A stretch of 64,000 nt of DNA, from NCBI GenBank assembly GCA_022414725.1, contig CM039465.1:19805206-19869205 (forward strand). The letters run 5' to 3'. A program made the translations under genes and the position numbers. The notes beneath the pieces are model-generated. The model ran no database searches and had not been told where the DNA came from. It worked only from the letters and a program-made list of their open reading frames with translations. Source of the DNA: Microglena sp. YARC. Taxonomy: Eukaryota; Chlorophyta; Chlorophyceae; Chlamydomonadales; Chlamydomonadaceae. Below, piece by piece: positions 9,250-22,055 of this stretch (positions are counted from its first letter, which is position 1; each line of letters begins with the position of its first letter).

Positions 9250-11335
9250 GTTGAACTCCACATCACTGAGAGTGTGTAACAACCTCCTAGGAAGTCTAAG
9301 TGGTCTGGACAGAGTTGCGCACCACATGCTAGATGACCCCTCTGAGCTTGTGTGGCTGGATGCGTCTTGCAACAAACTGACTAGTATTGATGATGTGATC
9401 ATCAGGTTCCCTAAGATACAGGTGTGTCATGTTTTTCACATTTTCTACTCTGACTAGTACTGATAATGTAATCATCAGGTTCCCTAAGATCCATGTGCGT
9501 ATCTATTTCACATTTTCTTATTCTGACTAGTATTGACGATGTAATCATCAGGTTCCCTAAGATCCATGTGCGTATCTATTTCACATTTTCTTATTCTGAC
9601 TAGTATTGACGATGTAGTCATCAGGTTCCCCTAAGATACAGGTGAGTCTTGTTTTTCCACATCACTGAGAGTCAGCTACGTTGTTTTTCCACATCACTGA
9701 GAGTCAGCTACGTTGTTTTAAGCATGCCTTATACGCATGCATTCTCGTGCATTAAAACTGCATGCATGAACTCATGCAATACATTAATGCATGCATTATA
9801 CGCATAAAAGCGTATAGTCTGTACTTCGAGAAATACAGCACACGTCCCGGCACTTGACTTTCTTGGTTTTCATTATATTTTTGATAGCTCATTGGAAAGC
9901 TTTTGACCTCCTCTATCACAATGTGCAATAAAATCCACCATTCACATGCACCATTATATAAACATTTGGCCCAAAGGTTGATCTAGATAGCCAGGATGGC
10001 ACACATATCAGAGCGCCACCTAGCCTTCCATTCCACAAGCTGTGCTCCTACGTGGGCTTGAAGGATTGATGGTGCAAGCCTAGTGCAATGTGAACATGGA
10101 CAAGATTGCAATACCGTTATGTACTCATATTATTATACACTTATACAGTTATATAATATACCAACTGGCATTTAATGGCTCCCTTAGATTGGCACCGCGC
10201 TTCTTGGTCGACGCGCTTTCTGGTCGTGATTTCTTTTCTGAGATTTGGACAACCTAAACTTGCCAGATTATTTTTCTGAGAGTTAATATGTGGTGCCAAT
10301 GAAATTAGCTACGCGGCAATACCTTCAAACCCATGTAAGAGTATTTTCTCAAGAAGTGACTAATTTGTATATACGTTGATATGCATACGTTGATACGGCT
10401 TTAAAAAATGAAAAAATACTTTTGCTTCCCAACCCTAATAATGACATAACCTACATGGCAACCAGATCAACATGCACATGTACCTTGACATTGACATTGA
10501 CCTTTACCGTTACCGTTACCTTGACCTAGACCTTTACCATTACCATTACCTTAACCTTTACCTTTACCCTCGTGCAGGTTCTCTACCTACACGGCAACCA
10601 GATCAACAACATGCATGACATAGTGAAGCTCTCTAAGTTGGAACGCTTGATGAAGCTCACCATGCATGGGAACCCCATAGCAGAGACAAAGAACTACAAG
10701 ATGTGGTACGCTTGGCTTCACTTGACAGCATTTTGAAATATTGATGTGTTTGTTGATGTTGATGTTGATGTGAACACTGAGGTACCATTGTACAAGGCTG
10801 TGTCAAGTTGGCCATCCCCCATCCCCACCCCACCCTCACCCCAACCCCACCCTCACCCCAACCCCATCCCGACCCCACCCTCACTCCATCCCGACCTCAC
10901 CCCACCCCATCCCCAACTCACCCCACCCACATCCCCAACTCACCCCACCTCACCAACCCACCGCCCACCACCCACCACCAACCCACCCACCCTTGTTTTG
11001 ATGCAGGGCATTGGCTCGACTCCCCACCCTCACCCCATCCACCCACCACACCACCCACCTCCCACTAACCCTTGTTTAGTGCAAGACATTGGATCGACTC
11101 CCCACCCCACCCCACCCACCCACCCTTGTTTTGATGCAGGGCATTGGCTCGTCTCCCCACCCTCACCCCATCCACCCATCCACCACCCACCACCCACCCA
11201 CCCTTGTTTTAATGCAGGGCATTGGCTCGACTCCCGAATTTGAAAAGCCTTGACTTCTCCACAATCACTCGCTTGGAACGAGACAAGGTGGACAACTGGT
11301 GGCGAGCTTATACCAAAAAGCAAGCAGCAAAATAA
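9250..11335 (+). CDS. LRRC51-like leucine-rich repeat protein, C-terminal exons
   Basis: Three exons join in frame: 9250-9421, 10578-10705 and 11218-11335, ending at TAA. They encode about 138 residues with leucine-rich repeats: LVWLDASCNKLTSID, then VLYLHGNQI and LTMHGNPI, then a capping segment LPNLKSLDFSTITRLERDKV. Order, spacing and the closing LDFS..T..D segment match the LRRC51 family, small LRR proteins (about 190 residues) of ciliated eukaryotes; the exact role is poorly defined, so only family membership is claimed. The first exon begins in phase 2 after TCCCAG, so at least one upstream exon with the start is missing. The second junction splits a Trp codon TG|G. Each of the three exons has partial copies in a neighbouring intron. 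Confidence 0.75.
9440..9655 (+). repeat. Three copies of the LRR exon 3' edge in the intron
   Basis: The last ~48 coding bases plus ~35 intron bases (CTGACTAGTATTGATGATGT...TTCCCTAAGAT) recur at about 9451, 9525 and 9597. Two copies read ATCCATGTGC instead of ATACAGGTGT at the donor; the last regains ATACAGGTGAGT. Confidence 0.9.
9801..10437. mobile_element. hAT-like element, truncated copy of the 14937-15691 element
   Basis: About 620 bases match the element at 14937-15691 with scattered differences and the same 3' end, TTTGCTTCCCAACCCTA. The first ~75 bases are missing, replaced by a GCATGCAT-rich segment, so the 5' terminal repeat is lost. It lies inside the first resolved LRR intron and has no coding capacity. 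Confidence 0.8.
10448..10577 (+). repeat. Copied exon fragment and TTACC/TTGACC repeats
   Basis: 10449-10476 repeats the first exon bases of 10578-10705 (CTACATGGCAACCAGATCAA), without an acceptor. It is followed by GACCTTTACCGTTACC-type hexamers up to the true CGTGCAG acceptor. Confidence 0.75.
10706..11217 (+). repeat. Intron with CCCCACC repeats and three decoy 3' splice sites
   Basis: CCCCACCCTCACC-type minisatellite. Three copies of CTTGTTTTGATGCAGGGCATTGG-like acceptor sequence (near 10991, 11081 and 11127) precede the true one at 11201-11217. Each copy carries ~20 exon bases and then returns to the CCCCACC repeat; only the last continues into the LRR-C exon. Confidence 0.85.
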
Positions 11336-12300
11336 TAATGTACCAATGGGTGCTGGTATTCCGAGCTTGGGCCGCTCATGCATTGCAGCATTGCAGCATT
11401 ATGTGTGTTGTTACAGTCCAGGTATAGGCCAAGTAGCAGTGTTTCCTTTTCAGCTATAAGTAGCAGCTTCTAGGCATCTGACTGTCTATTCAGCCAAAGC
11501 TAATGCAACCTAGTGTGTCTGGAAGCTGACAGGATCCACTGTCCAGAACTGTCAAAATCTCGGGTCTTCGCTCTAGTGACTGGCTCAGGGAGCTGCCTAG
11601 AAGCTGCTGGTCGTAGCTGAAAAGAAAAAGTAAGCCAGATAGGCTAAAGGGGCTTACCCAACCATGAAACCAGGAAGGGCTAAAGCGGAAAACAAAATCG
11701 TTAATTGAACCCCAAAAAATCGTTTTACCGACGGGGGCCCTGACTTCCTGATTAAGTGATAATTTGATTATAAAATTTTACGATTCTACGATGCCAAACC
11801 GGCATTATGTGATCCTGGTTTGGCAACTTGAAATTTTGTGAGTGGGGTATGTTGTCATCAACTGGAAAATTCAGGGTTTAAGTCTCTAGTTTTGACCTCC
11901 CCGTGTTTAGCCCAATTGTCAAATTTTTGACCTACCCTATCTGGCCATGCTTAATGATTCAGGGCATGAGAGGCTGGGTACTACATTATGTCATTTTGGG
12001 TTGCGCTTTTGAAGCAACTGCCTCCTTTTGGGATGCGCTTTTGCCTCAACTGAAAATTAAAACCTGCGCTGCGCTGCGGCCATAGGGGGTTACAAAACTT
12101 GCGTCAATCACGCAGACAGGCTCCAAAATCTTGCGTGCAGCGATGAGAGCGCAATAGTGTGCGTCATGTTGTACCCTGATGAGCAGCTGCAGGGACATCT
12201 ATTATTTCAGACATATCTCTGATATACTTGAATAAATATATAAATATTTCAAAATACATATAATATAAATATATATACATAAATATTTCAGATATACTTG
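11336..12300. other. Intergenic region with R1 repeat pieces
   Basis: Downstream of the LRR stop. Contains parts of dispersed repeat R1 (TTACAGTCCAGGTATAGGCC at about 11410; CGTTTTACCGACGGGGGCCC at 11720). No gene recognised. Confidence 0.5.
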
Positions 12301-12527
12301 AATAGATTAAAGGGCGGGATGGCCACTTGGCCACCATATGGGTTGGCCAGCCCTGGAATTGAATTGAAATGATTTCATGGTATATCAGCCTCCAGGCTGC
12401 TCACCGTCTGCAAGTGGAGTAAACCTGTGTAGTACTAACTTGAACTTGAACTGTAGTACAAACACTGTAGTACAAACAATACTGCACCACTCCTGAGCAC
12501 AGAATGCAATGAAATGTAACAAGTGAT

Positions 12528-12660
12528 CGACCCGTCGGTAAAACGATTGTTTGGGGTTCAGTTCATCAATGATTTTTGTTTTCAAGCCCTTCTTATCACG
12601 GTTGGGCAAGTCCATTTAGCGTATTGGGCCTACCCCTGGACTGTATACATACATGTGGTT
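12528..12660 (-). repeat. Dispersed repeat R1, inverted copy
   Basis: Reverse complement of the R1 body, running from CCGTCGGTAAAACGATTGTT to GGCCTACCCCTGGACTGTA. Other copies: 13070-13215 (+), 13572-13925 (+, interrupted), 44333-44460 (+) and 46795-46890 (-), with decayed pieces near 33690 and 43395. Confidence 0.8.
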
Positions 12661-12839
12661 GACAAGCCCTGGGCACTTGAGTGGGGGCAGCAAGATGGTG
12701 GTTCCATACGCCACAGTAGTGGGGAAGTAAGCTGCCACTTCAGTAAACCCTTAACCCACCTAGACCCTGAACCTTAAACTGTAGCGTCTAACTACCCCAG
12801 GGCTACCGTGCATTTGGGCCACCCCTTAAAGGAAGCATT

Positions 12840-13052
12840 ATTGGCAAAGCCCCGCCCTCCTGGGAAGCGGGAGCTCCCAGATTCACCCCCATTGTCCGTT
12901 TGTCCGTCCGTCAGACTGACCGACCATAAAACGAGCCTGACACGTCAGCCAACTGTCTCATTACTAACTGGCTTCGGGCAGCTTCATCGTTGCCACCTAT
13001 AGTTCCGTTGCCAACACTCTCCGCCAATTTTCCGCGTCGCAAGAGACGCTTC
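12840..13052 (-). repeat. Dispersed repeat R2, copy 1
   Basis: About 210 bases from GCCCCGCCCTCCTGGG to CTCCGCCAATTTTCCGCGTCGC. Family ends are GGCGGAG and CTCCGCC. Other copies: 13640-13858, 23160-23365, 53178-53385 and 60283-60475. Confidence 0.8.
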
Positions 13053-13069
13053 ATAGGACTATGCATGTA

Positions 13070-13215
13070 TGTTACAGTGCAGGGGTAGGTCAAATAGGCT
13101 AAAGGAACTTGCCCAACGGTATAGGAAGGGCTTAAAAGTAAAAGCACTGATGGGCTGAACCCCAAACAATCGTTTTACCGACGGGGGGGCTGAGTTCGTG
13201 CTACAGTGAACATTT
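13070..13215 (+). repeat. Dispersed repeat R1, copy 2
   Basis: Near full-length R1: TGTTACAGTGCAGGGGTAGG through AATCGTTTTACCGACGGG to GTTCGTGCTACAGTGAACAT. Confidence 0.85.
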
Positions 13216-13571
13216 AGACTACCGGGGTTGATCAACCACTGCTTCTTACTTTGGCTGCGTGTAGCAGCTTCTAGGCAACTCCCTTTCCCTGTCTGAAGGC
13301 AGAGGTGCTGATATTTAGGTTGGTCGTGGGTTCTGCCGCTCCAAATAATCCCAGCACGCGTCAGTGACAACGCGCGTCAGTGACTACACGCTGGCTTCTC
13401 TGAGCAACTCAGTAGCCGGTATATAATCCGGTCTACAACAAATCCCACCGCAGCTGATAATTCCTTCTACATAAAGATTCGCGCTGGCATAATATTTTTA
13501 AAATATAACAGTGCATTCGAAGAGCTGGCAAACCAACACGCAACCGCAAGTTCAACAGATAGTTAGCTGTA

Positions 13572-13930
13572 TGTGTGTATGTTACAGTCCAGGGGTAGGC
13601 CATACAAGCTAACGGTACTTGCCCAACCGCATAGGAAGGGCTCAAAAAGACAAGTTCGATGCAGCGTCGCCTGCGACGCTAAAAATTGGCGGAGAGTGAT
13701 CGCGAGGGAGCGACAGGTGGCAACAGAAGCGAGTTAGTTACGAGACCATTGGCTGACGTGTCGGGCTACATCACAGTCAGACGGATGGATGGATGGACGG
13801 ACAAATGGGTAACACTGTGGGCTCCCGCCCCCCAGAAGGGGGGGCTCCGCCAAAAAATCACTGATGAACTGAACCCCGAACACTCGTTTTACCGAGGGGG
13901 GCCCTGAGTTCGTGCTACAGTGATCATTTA
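13572..13930 (+). repeat. R1 copy split by a nested R2 copy
   Basis: R1 starts at about 13572, is interrupted after AGGGCTCAAAAA by an R2 copy (about 13640-13858) and resumes at AAAATCACTGATGAACTGAA. This indicates R2 moved after R1 had dispersed. Confidence 0.8.
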
Positions 13931-14936
13931 ATCATACAATATAATTAAATCATCATCTCATCTGGGATGATAATGTAATTGTGCGATTATGATCGCATTT
14001 TTTAAAATTGTATTTAGTTAACGTTGATCTTGGAAGGTCCAATGTCAACTGAGAATTGACTCCCCTCTATCCAGATGGATCCCAGCATTCGGCACCAGCA
14101 GGTGCCACAATGCATTGCGTGTGGAACGTCAGCTGCAAAGCGCGCGATTATTGTGTGAAAGTGTTAACGTTGATGATCTATGAACGACTCCGAAACCCAC
14201 TACTGAAACTAGGCGCGAAGCATAGTAGGGTGCGCTGGAGGGTCTCCTGGTGTTCGGCATAGGGGCACGTGTGTCGGCGTGTGTGTGCTCAATCATAGTG
14301 TGCTGCATGGGCAATTCATTGTAAACTATTTCGAAAGTGTTGTGTACATGTTATAAAAGTAGAAAGACAGATAAAATATAGGAGGAATACTGTGCCTGTA
14401 GTAGGTTGTTATCGTACTTGAACAACCTCACAATCTGCAAATACAAAAAGTAGATTGCACTTTAGTTATTGCATAATGTATTTTGCTTGACTTTGTAACA
14501 TTTGTGCAAATGGCATTATTATTGACTGGTGCTAATGAGCTGTACACACAGTACGGTACACAAATTCTACATTGGGAAAACAGGCGCCCGCATATATATG
14601 TTGTCCCCTTCTCCCCCACTCAGGGATATCAAGTCTGTTGACATATTGTGGTCCAGACAGGGCCAAGGACTCAGGCAGGGGCAAAGGCTGGGGCAATGGC
14701 AGTTGGTGTGTTGGTGTGTTGGTGACAAGTTTTGCACGGGCGATGGCAACGTCCAATCGCTATTTCACACGGATGCAATTCCACCCGGGCAGGTGTACCG
14801 AGAGTAGCGCTTGGAATTTCTGACTACCTCACTACCTGAAAAAAGCAGAGACTAAGAAGCGGAAAGCAAAAGCGCGCAAGCAAGCAAACCTACTAATACG
14901 TCAACTTCAAAGCACACGAGCACGTAAGCACATAAC
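13930..14936. other. Intergenic, nothing recognised
   Basis: Short reading frames only, none with recognisable composition or splice-linked extension. Confidence 0.4.
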
Positions 14937-15691
14937 TAGGGTTGGGCCGACATATAAACGTATAATATACGTTTATACGTATAAATACGCCGTATAGTTT
15001 TTCTCAAATCGACCTTATATACGTCGTACCAAAACGTGTAGTCTGTACTTCGAGAAGTACAGCACACGTCCCGGCACTTAACTTTCTTGTTTTGCATTGT
15101 ATTTTTGATTTTGATAGCTCATTGGAAAGCTGTTGACCTCCTCTATCACAATATGCAATAAAATTTACCATTCACATGCACCTTTGTATTAACATTTAGC
15201 CTAAAGGTTGATCTAGATAGCCAGGATAGATGGCGCACATATCAGAGCGCCACCTGGCCTTCCATTCCACAAGCTGTGTTCCTACGTGGGCTTGAAGGAT
15301 TGATGGTGCAAGCCTAGTGCAATGTGAACATGGACAAGATTGCATTACCGTTATGTACTTATATTATTATACACTTATACAGTTATATAATATACCAACT
15401 GGCATTTAATGGCTCCCTTAGATTGGCACCGCGCTTCTTCACCGGTCGACGCGCTTTCTGGTCGTGATTTCTTTTCTGAGATTTGGGCTACCTAAACTTG
15501 CCAGATTATTTTTCTGAGAGTTGATATGTGATGCCAATGAAATTAGCTATGCGGCAATACCATTAAACCCATGTAAAATAAATTTCTCAAGAAGTGCCTA
15601 ATCTTTATATACGTTTTTATACGTTTATATGTACGTTTATACGTTTATACGGCTTATACAAATAAAGTTATACGTTTGCTTCCCAACCCTA
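14937..15691. mobile_element. 755-bp non-autonomous hAT-like element
   Basis: Ends are TAGGGTTGGG and CCCAACCCTA, flanked by 8-mers CACATAAC (14929-14936) and CTCATAAC (15692-15699) that differ at one base. The subterminal regions are rich in TATACGTTTATACG repeats. No transposase frame is present. A 5'-truncated copy lies at 9801-10437, and a likely 3' remnant ends at about 30897 (CGTTTGCTTCCCAATCCTA). Confidence 0.85.
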
Positions 15692-16685
15692 CTCATAACG
15701 TCACAGCAAACGCACTATTCAGCTCCTTTACCTGTGGTGTATGAGGAAAACGTGTTGTCCGATTGGGGAATCTTATGGTTATATCCGTATGATACACCAC
15801 ATTACCAGCGACGAAGCTACAGTCCACTTCATAACTTCAATATGAAAGACTGCTTGTTGGAATCAGTTTAATAAGCGAATCGGAAGTAATAATTAGCTTA
15901 ACGCGGAATAGCTGTATAAGTCCAAGCTCGAGATACCGCGGACGGTAGGAGAGCAGGAAAGCAACAGCGAGAAGTAGAGGTCAATGAGCTTCGTTCATGG
16001 CAACTTCGTTTTTTTTGTCAGGCCTATCGAACGCAATCCTTAACACCCATCATGGCATGCAACACATGCTGTTCACAACGTCCACGTGACAGTTCCAAGT
16101 GACGACAATCCAGTGATGACAGGTCACGCTGGACTACAAGCGATCAATCACGGCGACAGCTGCTACAAGGACCGCACATTTTCACCAAAATCGCCAGATC
16201 GCCAAAATCGCCAAAATCGGCCAGATCACAGTTATCGATCCATAGGTCAGCGCATTCGGGCCGACCAATGCCAATGGGGGGGACACAAGGCCGAACAACC
16301 AGCCGAACTGACTTCGGTGTTTATTACAGCGGCCAGCATGTATATTTGCCGGGAGGAGGTGGCTGATCCGCGTGAATGCTCGTGAATGCTCTTACTTTTA
16401 GTTCAGTACCAACGTAGCAGGTTTTGAGCTTTGCAGTGCTGAATGAATGTCAGGCCAGCGTCGAACAATATTAGCGTCTACCAGGATGCTTATTGCTAAG
16501 GCAAAATATTGAATTATACCGTCCGATTAATAGTTGAAGCTATTCTGGCGTTGGCCAACATCTCGAACAGAGGGCCCTCTGATCTGCTAGCCGGCGCAAT
16601 GACGTAAGCTGGTAGTAATAGGAGGGGAAGGTCATATAGGAACCAAAGGAACCCGAATTGAACAGCCTGGAGGGATGATGGGTCG
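15692..16685. other. Upstream region of the RNA-binding gene
   Basis: Contains tandem CGCCAAAATCGGCCAGATC-like words near 16190-16225. A 99-codon open frame at 16086-16385 has no recognisable family and may be part of the 5' untranslated region. No clear promoter element is visible. Confidence 0.35.
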
Positions 16686-16799
16686 ATGTCTACCAAGCAG
16701 CAGTACATCCTTCCAGGTACAGATTTACCATCGGCGGAGACATCTGGAGAGCGAGGACCGACCAATCCCTTCAACATTCCGAACAGTCCAAGCAGATGA
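16686..16799 (+). other. Upstream ORF or frame-shifted N-terminus
   Basis: A 37-codon frame starting MSTKQQYILPGTDL reads like ordinary protein and stops at TGA, 16797-16799, overlapping the ATG at 16796. The frame offset is two bases. It is either an upstream ORF in an ATGA overlap, or the true N-terminus with one or two bases lost or gained before the MMMQHP segment. Confidence 0.4.
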
Positions 16800-19700
16800 T
16801 GATGCAGCATCCAGGTGGTGGTGGCGGTGGAGGAGGAGGGGGAGGTTATCACAAAGCCGATCCAGTTTGCAGTGAGCCCAAAGTATTCGTTGGCCAGATC
16901 CCCCCTGCGGCCACACAGGCGCAGGTTCAGGCTCTTTTCTCGCAGTATGGAACAATTAAGAACTGTATTCTGATCACGGGACCGGACGGCCGAAGCAAGG
17001 GATGCGCAATGGTACGAAACCACTGCCTTGCTAATCTCCGGCTGGCTAGATTGAGACCAGACTGCCACTTAACGTCTCTACTTTTTTCGAAGGTTCTGTT
17101 CGAGAAGTGGGGACCCGCCGAGGTCGCTGTCGAATCCGAAAATGGGACCAATAATCTAGGCGGAGATGGATCGAAAGGTGCGTTGTCCTCCCCGATCTTC
17201 CTCGATCTGCAGATCCACTGGGCGATAACTGCTGTGAACCTTGGTCTTTTCAGTCAGCTAACGCGGGTTCTTACTTCCCCTCGTTAGCCATCAGGAACGA
17301 ACGAGTGGCGGTTTCCACAGATATGGTGCCCTTGTGCTTGCACCCCTTGTTGTTGTTTGATTGGAAGTAACTAGGGCCCGATCTGATGGCACCTCGTCTT
17401 TCCACTATATCTACTCTTTCTCGGGGCCTTGGGGATGGACCATGGTATGTGCTGCCCCCCCTAGCCTCAAGCTGTCCTGTCTGTCCACTATCCCCTCACC
17501 GCTTGTGCCTCCTGCTTGAACTTGTGTTTATGGCTCCAGCTTCTTCAGGCTGCTCGCTGTCTCCGGAAGAAACATCAAAATGTACAGCATACCTCAGCCT
17601 CCCTTTGCTTACATGTAGTTAGCAGAAGCATCAACATGTAAAGCATGCCTCCTACCTTCCTCGTTTGTAGGCTTGTGTGTCAAGTTCGCAGACCCTCCTA
17701 AGAGAAGCGACGGCCCTATGACTGGTATCACTCCTAAGAAGTTGTTTGTTGGCCAGGTGCGTTCTTTTAGTACCTGTGGGATAGCATGATGGTATTTGAA
17801 TGCCTCATATTTCAGACTCTAGTGTACGATGCATAATTCTTTCTAGGTTTGGATTGGATTGTTACATATTTTTCAGCCAACTCTGGACTGCTCACGGCAT
17901 TCCAATTCCAAGTCCCCCTGAGCGAGGCCCAGGGAAACCAAGGAGCACACTAAGCGGATTAGAACCTTCCTAGATGGCTAGTATTTCAGACCCTAGTGTA
18001 GTGAGTGTGACTTTAGAAGACCTAACTTACCCAAGGCAGCCTAGCTAGCGATGACTCACAGTGCTGTCAAGTAAGTTGGCTGAACTGCAAAGCTCCGCAG
18101 TATAATGCACCATGGTGGCCTGCATCACCACTTATGTTATGACCACGCAACTTGTCCTCCTGTGTTGGTGCGCAACGTTTGCCTAACTGTGCACATAGAA
18201 GAGCATGTGTTACAAGTACCATGTTGCTTTTAACACATGCAAGGATCTATCAAGGGTTCTGGGTGTGGCCTGGGAAGCCAGGGTGGTGGGGATTAGGATG
18301 CATTGGTTAAGGTTCATCTAACAATGATGGTTGCATGTGCTCATGCCTTCCTTGCTTCTGCTCTGCAGATTCCTAGCACCATTACAGAGCAGGAGCTCAG
18401 GGACCTGTTGGCTCCAATATATCTGGTTTACCGATGGTGTTTCCTCGCAGCTTACATCTTCCATTTCTGATTAAATACCTGAAAAATTTATAGACTGAGT
18501 TCAGAATTGTCCACAGAAGCGAGGAAGCGAAGAACGGAGCATCCGTCATATGGGTCCGATATATCTCCTTATGGAAATATTGTTTAGGTACAGCCTTACC
18601 TACGTATCATGTCGATATCTCTCACCAATGCTATTTTGTAGGAGTGGCAACACTGTTCAAACTGAATCCTCGGTGTCTCTGGTTTGTGTCGGGAGACCCA
18701 CCTCCTGGGGTGAAATACCTTTCATAACTTCAAAAAAAATGTTGCATGTACTAATGCCTTTCTTGCTTCCGCCCTGCAGATTCCTGGCACCATTACAGAG
18801 CAGGAACTCAGGGACCTCTATTCTCCATACAGATCATTGTGGAGGTACAGCCTTTGCTGCATATCACGTTGCATATACTCATGCCTTTCTTGCCTCCGCC
18901 CTGCAGATTCCTGGCACCATAACAGATCAGGAGCTTAGGGACCTGTTTTCTCCCTATGGAAACATTGTGGAGGTACACATTGTGAAGAAGACTCAAGGAG
19001 CAGGGTGCGCGTTTGTGACCTTCAATAGATGGACAGAGTGTGAGGCTGCGATCGAGGCCATAAACGGACAGCATCACTTGGAAGGAGCCAAGGCACCTAT
19101 GGTACGTGATCTTTGGTGGTTGGCCCCAGTGAAAGTAAATGGGCTGGCCCCCTCAACCTCACGCCTCGCAATAAGGCGTACTATTTATTTATGTGCATGT
19201 GATCTGCGGGAACTACCCCCCCCCCCCCACACACACACCACCCCACACACCACCCCACACACACCCCACCCCACCCCACCTACTATACCACCACCCACCC
19301 TTACACCCACCCACCCACAGACCTAACGTGTCCACCCACTCGTCCATGTCATCCGTTCCCTTCAGGACGTTCACAGATGCCAATATTGAGGGTGAAGAAG
19401 GCATGACCTCAAACCCACCCTATCATCCCACCCATCTACGTACCCACTGACCTATCCATCCACTGTTGACTGCAGGTAGTGAAGTTCGCAGATGCCAAGA
19501 TTGATGGCGGAGGAGGAGGGGGCATGATGATGGGGGGCATGATGGGCATGCCACAACACATGATGGGTGGGATGATGGGCATGGGTGGAGCAAATAGCAA
19601 GCGCTCCTTCAGCCGCAGCCCTGATGGCTTCGGAGGTAACAGCAATAAGAAGCAGTTTGGAGGTGGAGGAATGCCTGGAGCCTATGGAATTGGGTATGAC

Positions 19701-21722
19701 ATGGTGAGACAACTGGATGTGTTTTTACAACAGGGTTTAATAGTACCTAGAGGAATGAGGAGGTAAATTAGGATGTTCTGGATGTAGTATGTAGGAAAAT
19801 GAGTAGGTAAACTAGAAACAGGTTGGATGTGGTGGAATGCCTGGAGCCTATGGAATGGGGTATGACATGGTGAGGCAACTGTATGTGTTTTTACGGCCGG
19901 GTTGAATAGTATCTAGAGTAATAAGAAGGTAAATTAGGATGTTATGGATGTTGTATGTAAATAAATGAGAAGGTGAACTAGTAGCAGTTGGGAGGTGGAG
20001 GAATGGTGGGAGCCTATGGAATGGGGTATGACATGGTGAGGCAACTGTATGTGTTTTACAACTGGTTTTAATAGAAGGTAGAGAAATTAGTAGGTAAACT
20101 AGAAGCAGTTTGGAGGTGGTGGAATGGTGGGATCATATGGCATGGTGTAGTACGTGTTGGTACGACCGAATGTAATAGGACGCAGAGAAATTAGTAGGTA
20201 AACTAGAAGCAATTCGGGAGGTGGTGGAATGGCGGGAGCCTATGGCATGGGATATGGCTAGGGGTCGGCTATCTTGTATAATATTAGTGAATAAATAATA
20301 TTATATAATAATATATAATATTAGTCGGACGAGCCGTCTCACCAGAAATTCGAATTTATTTGAAAAACTAATATTATTGTGACACTCTAATAATATTAGA
20401 TAATATCAGTTTTTTAAACACTAAAAGAAGTTGCCGATCCCTAGATATGGCATGGTGAGAAATCTGGATGTGTTTGTAGGACTGGTGTTAGTAGGACTGG
20501 ATGTAATAGGACGCAGAGAAATGAGTGGTTAAATATGAAGCAGTTTGGAGGTGGTAGAGTGTCGCGGGAGCCTATGGCATGGTGAGAGAAGGGGATGTTT
20601 TTGTACAACTGGATGTGCTAGTGCTGGATTTGTTAGTACAGCTGATTGCCGTAGTGCGAAGAGAGATGAGTAGATAAACAAGAAGCAGTACGGCTGGATG
20701 TGTTAGTGCTGGATTTGTTATTATGACTGGTTTTCGTAGTGCGTAGAGAGATGAGTAGATAAACAAGAAGCAGTCCGGCTGGATTTGTTAGTGCTGGATT
20801 TGTTAGTACGACTGGTTTTCGTAGTACGTAGAGCGATGAGTAGATAAACAAGAAGCAGTACGGCTTAATGTGTTAATAGGACTGGATGCCCTTGACCCTT
20901 GCCATAAGGCCCCAGAACTTGCCACCACCTCTACCCCTGCCCTTACCCATGCCCCTACCTACACCCCTACGCCTGACTTGATATTGGTATTAAGAGAAAT
21001 GAGAACCGTAAATCTACCTTGCTTCACACGACCTCGCCTCACACCACCTCTCCTCATCTTGTGCAGGGAATGGGCGTTCCCTATGGAGGCATGGGCATGG
21101 TGAGTGTTTCAAGTATGACTGTTACATATAATGAATACAAGTATATGGGCGCGCTCATATAAAAGACCCACTACATGCAGTTGACTGCCAGTGTTGGCAA
21201 TTAAAGGATAGGCAGTTGACTGCCTAACTTAGCAGTTGAGATGCTTTGATGCTTTCTGTGCATATGTGTACCGTCCCTCTATCTATGACACACCTTAGTA
21301 CAACAGGGGGCTGCGCTGGAGGAGGATGAGGGCGACCGACGAACTGGGGGTTTGACGACCACCAGGTCTGCGAGCCCACGCCAGTACCTGGTACCGGCAA
21401 GCGCCATTTAGTGGACCACACCAACCGCTGTTGCTGTTGCACGACAGTTGTTGCCTAGTGGACGGGGACATTCTGAGAGATGGGTTGGAAGGTTGGGGTG
21501 TGTTGAACGACACGGAATGCGAGTGCATTCTTTACATCTTGCAAGATGTCCAGAAGCAGTCACAGCATGTATAGTTCAACAGGGTGGGTGAGCGTTGGGA
21601 AGGGGCTGGTTGTACATCTCTTGAATTAGTGCCTTTTTTTTCTTTCCTGTATATCTCAAGTATCTCATCTTGTTCTGAAAGCAGCACAGGACGGCCTTCT
21701 AGGAAGATGTCTGCCACACCTC

Positions 21723-21755
<33 letters not shown>

Positions 21756-22020
21756 ACACACACACATCCCAGAAGGAGTGAGCATCTTTCTTTGGATAGG
21801 CTATTGATAGTTTGGGAGAGTGTTATTTGGGGATAGTGTTGTTACCGCCCTGAAGGATTTACCAACTACAGTACTCCGGCCATACCGCTGGACGCGGAAA
21901 TCGACAGCGAAGGTGGAGGCGGAGGGGTTGCCATTTGGACCCGAGGGTCCGGCCTCCAACGCAGCCTGCGGCCCACGCAAACTGGGAGGTGACAATCAAG
22001 TATGGCGGCATGGTATAGCT

Positions 22021-22055
<35 letters not shown>

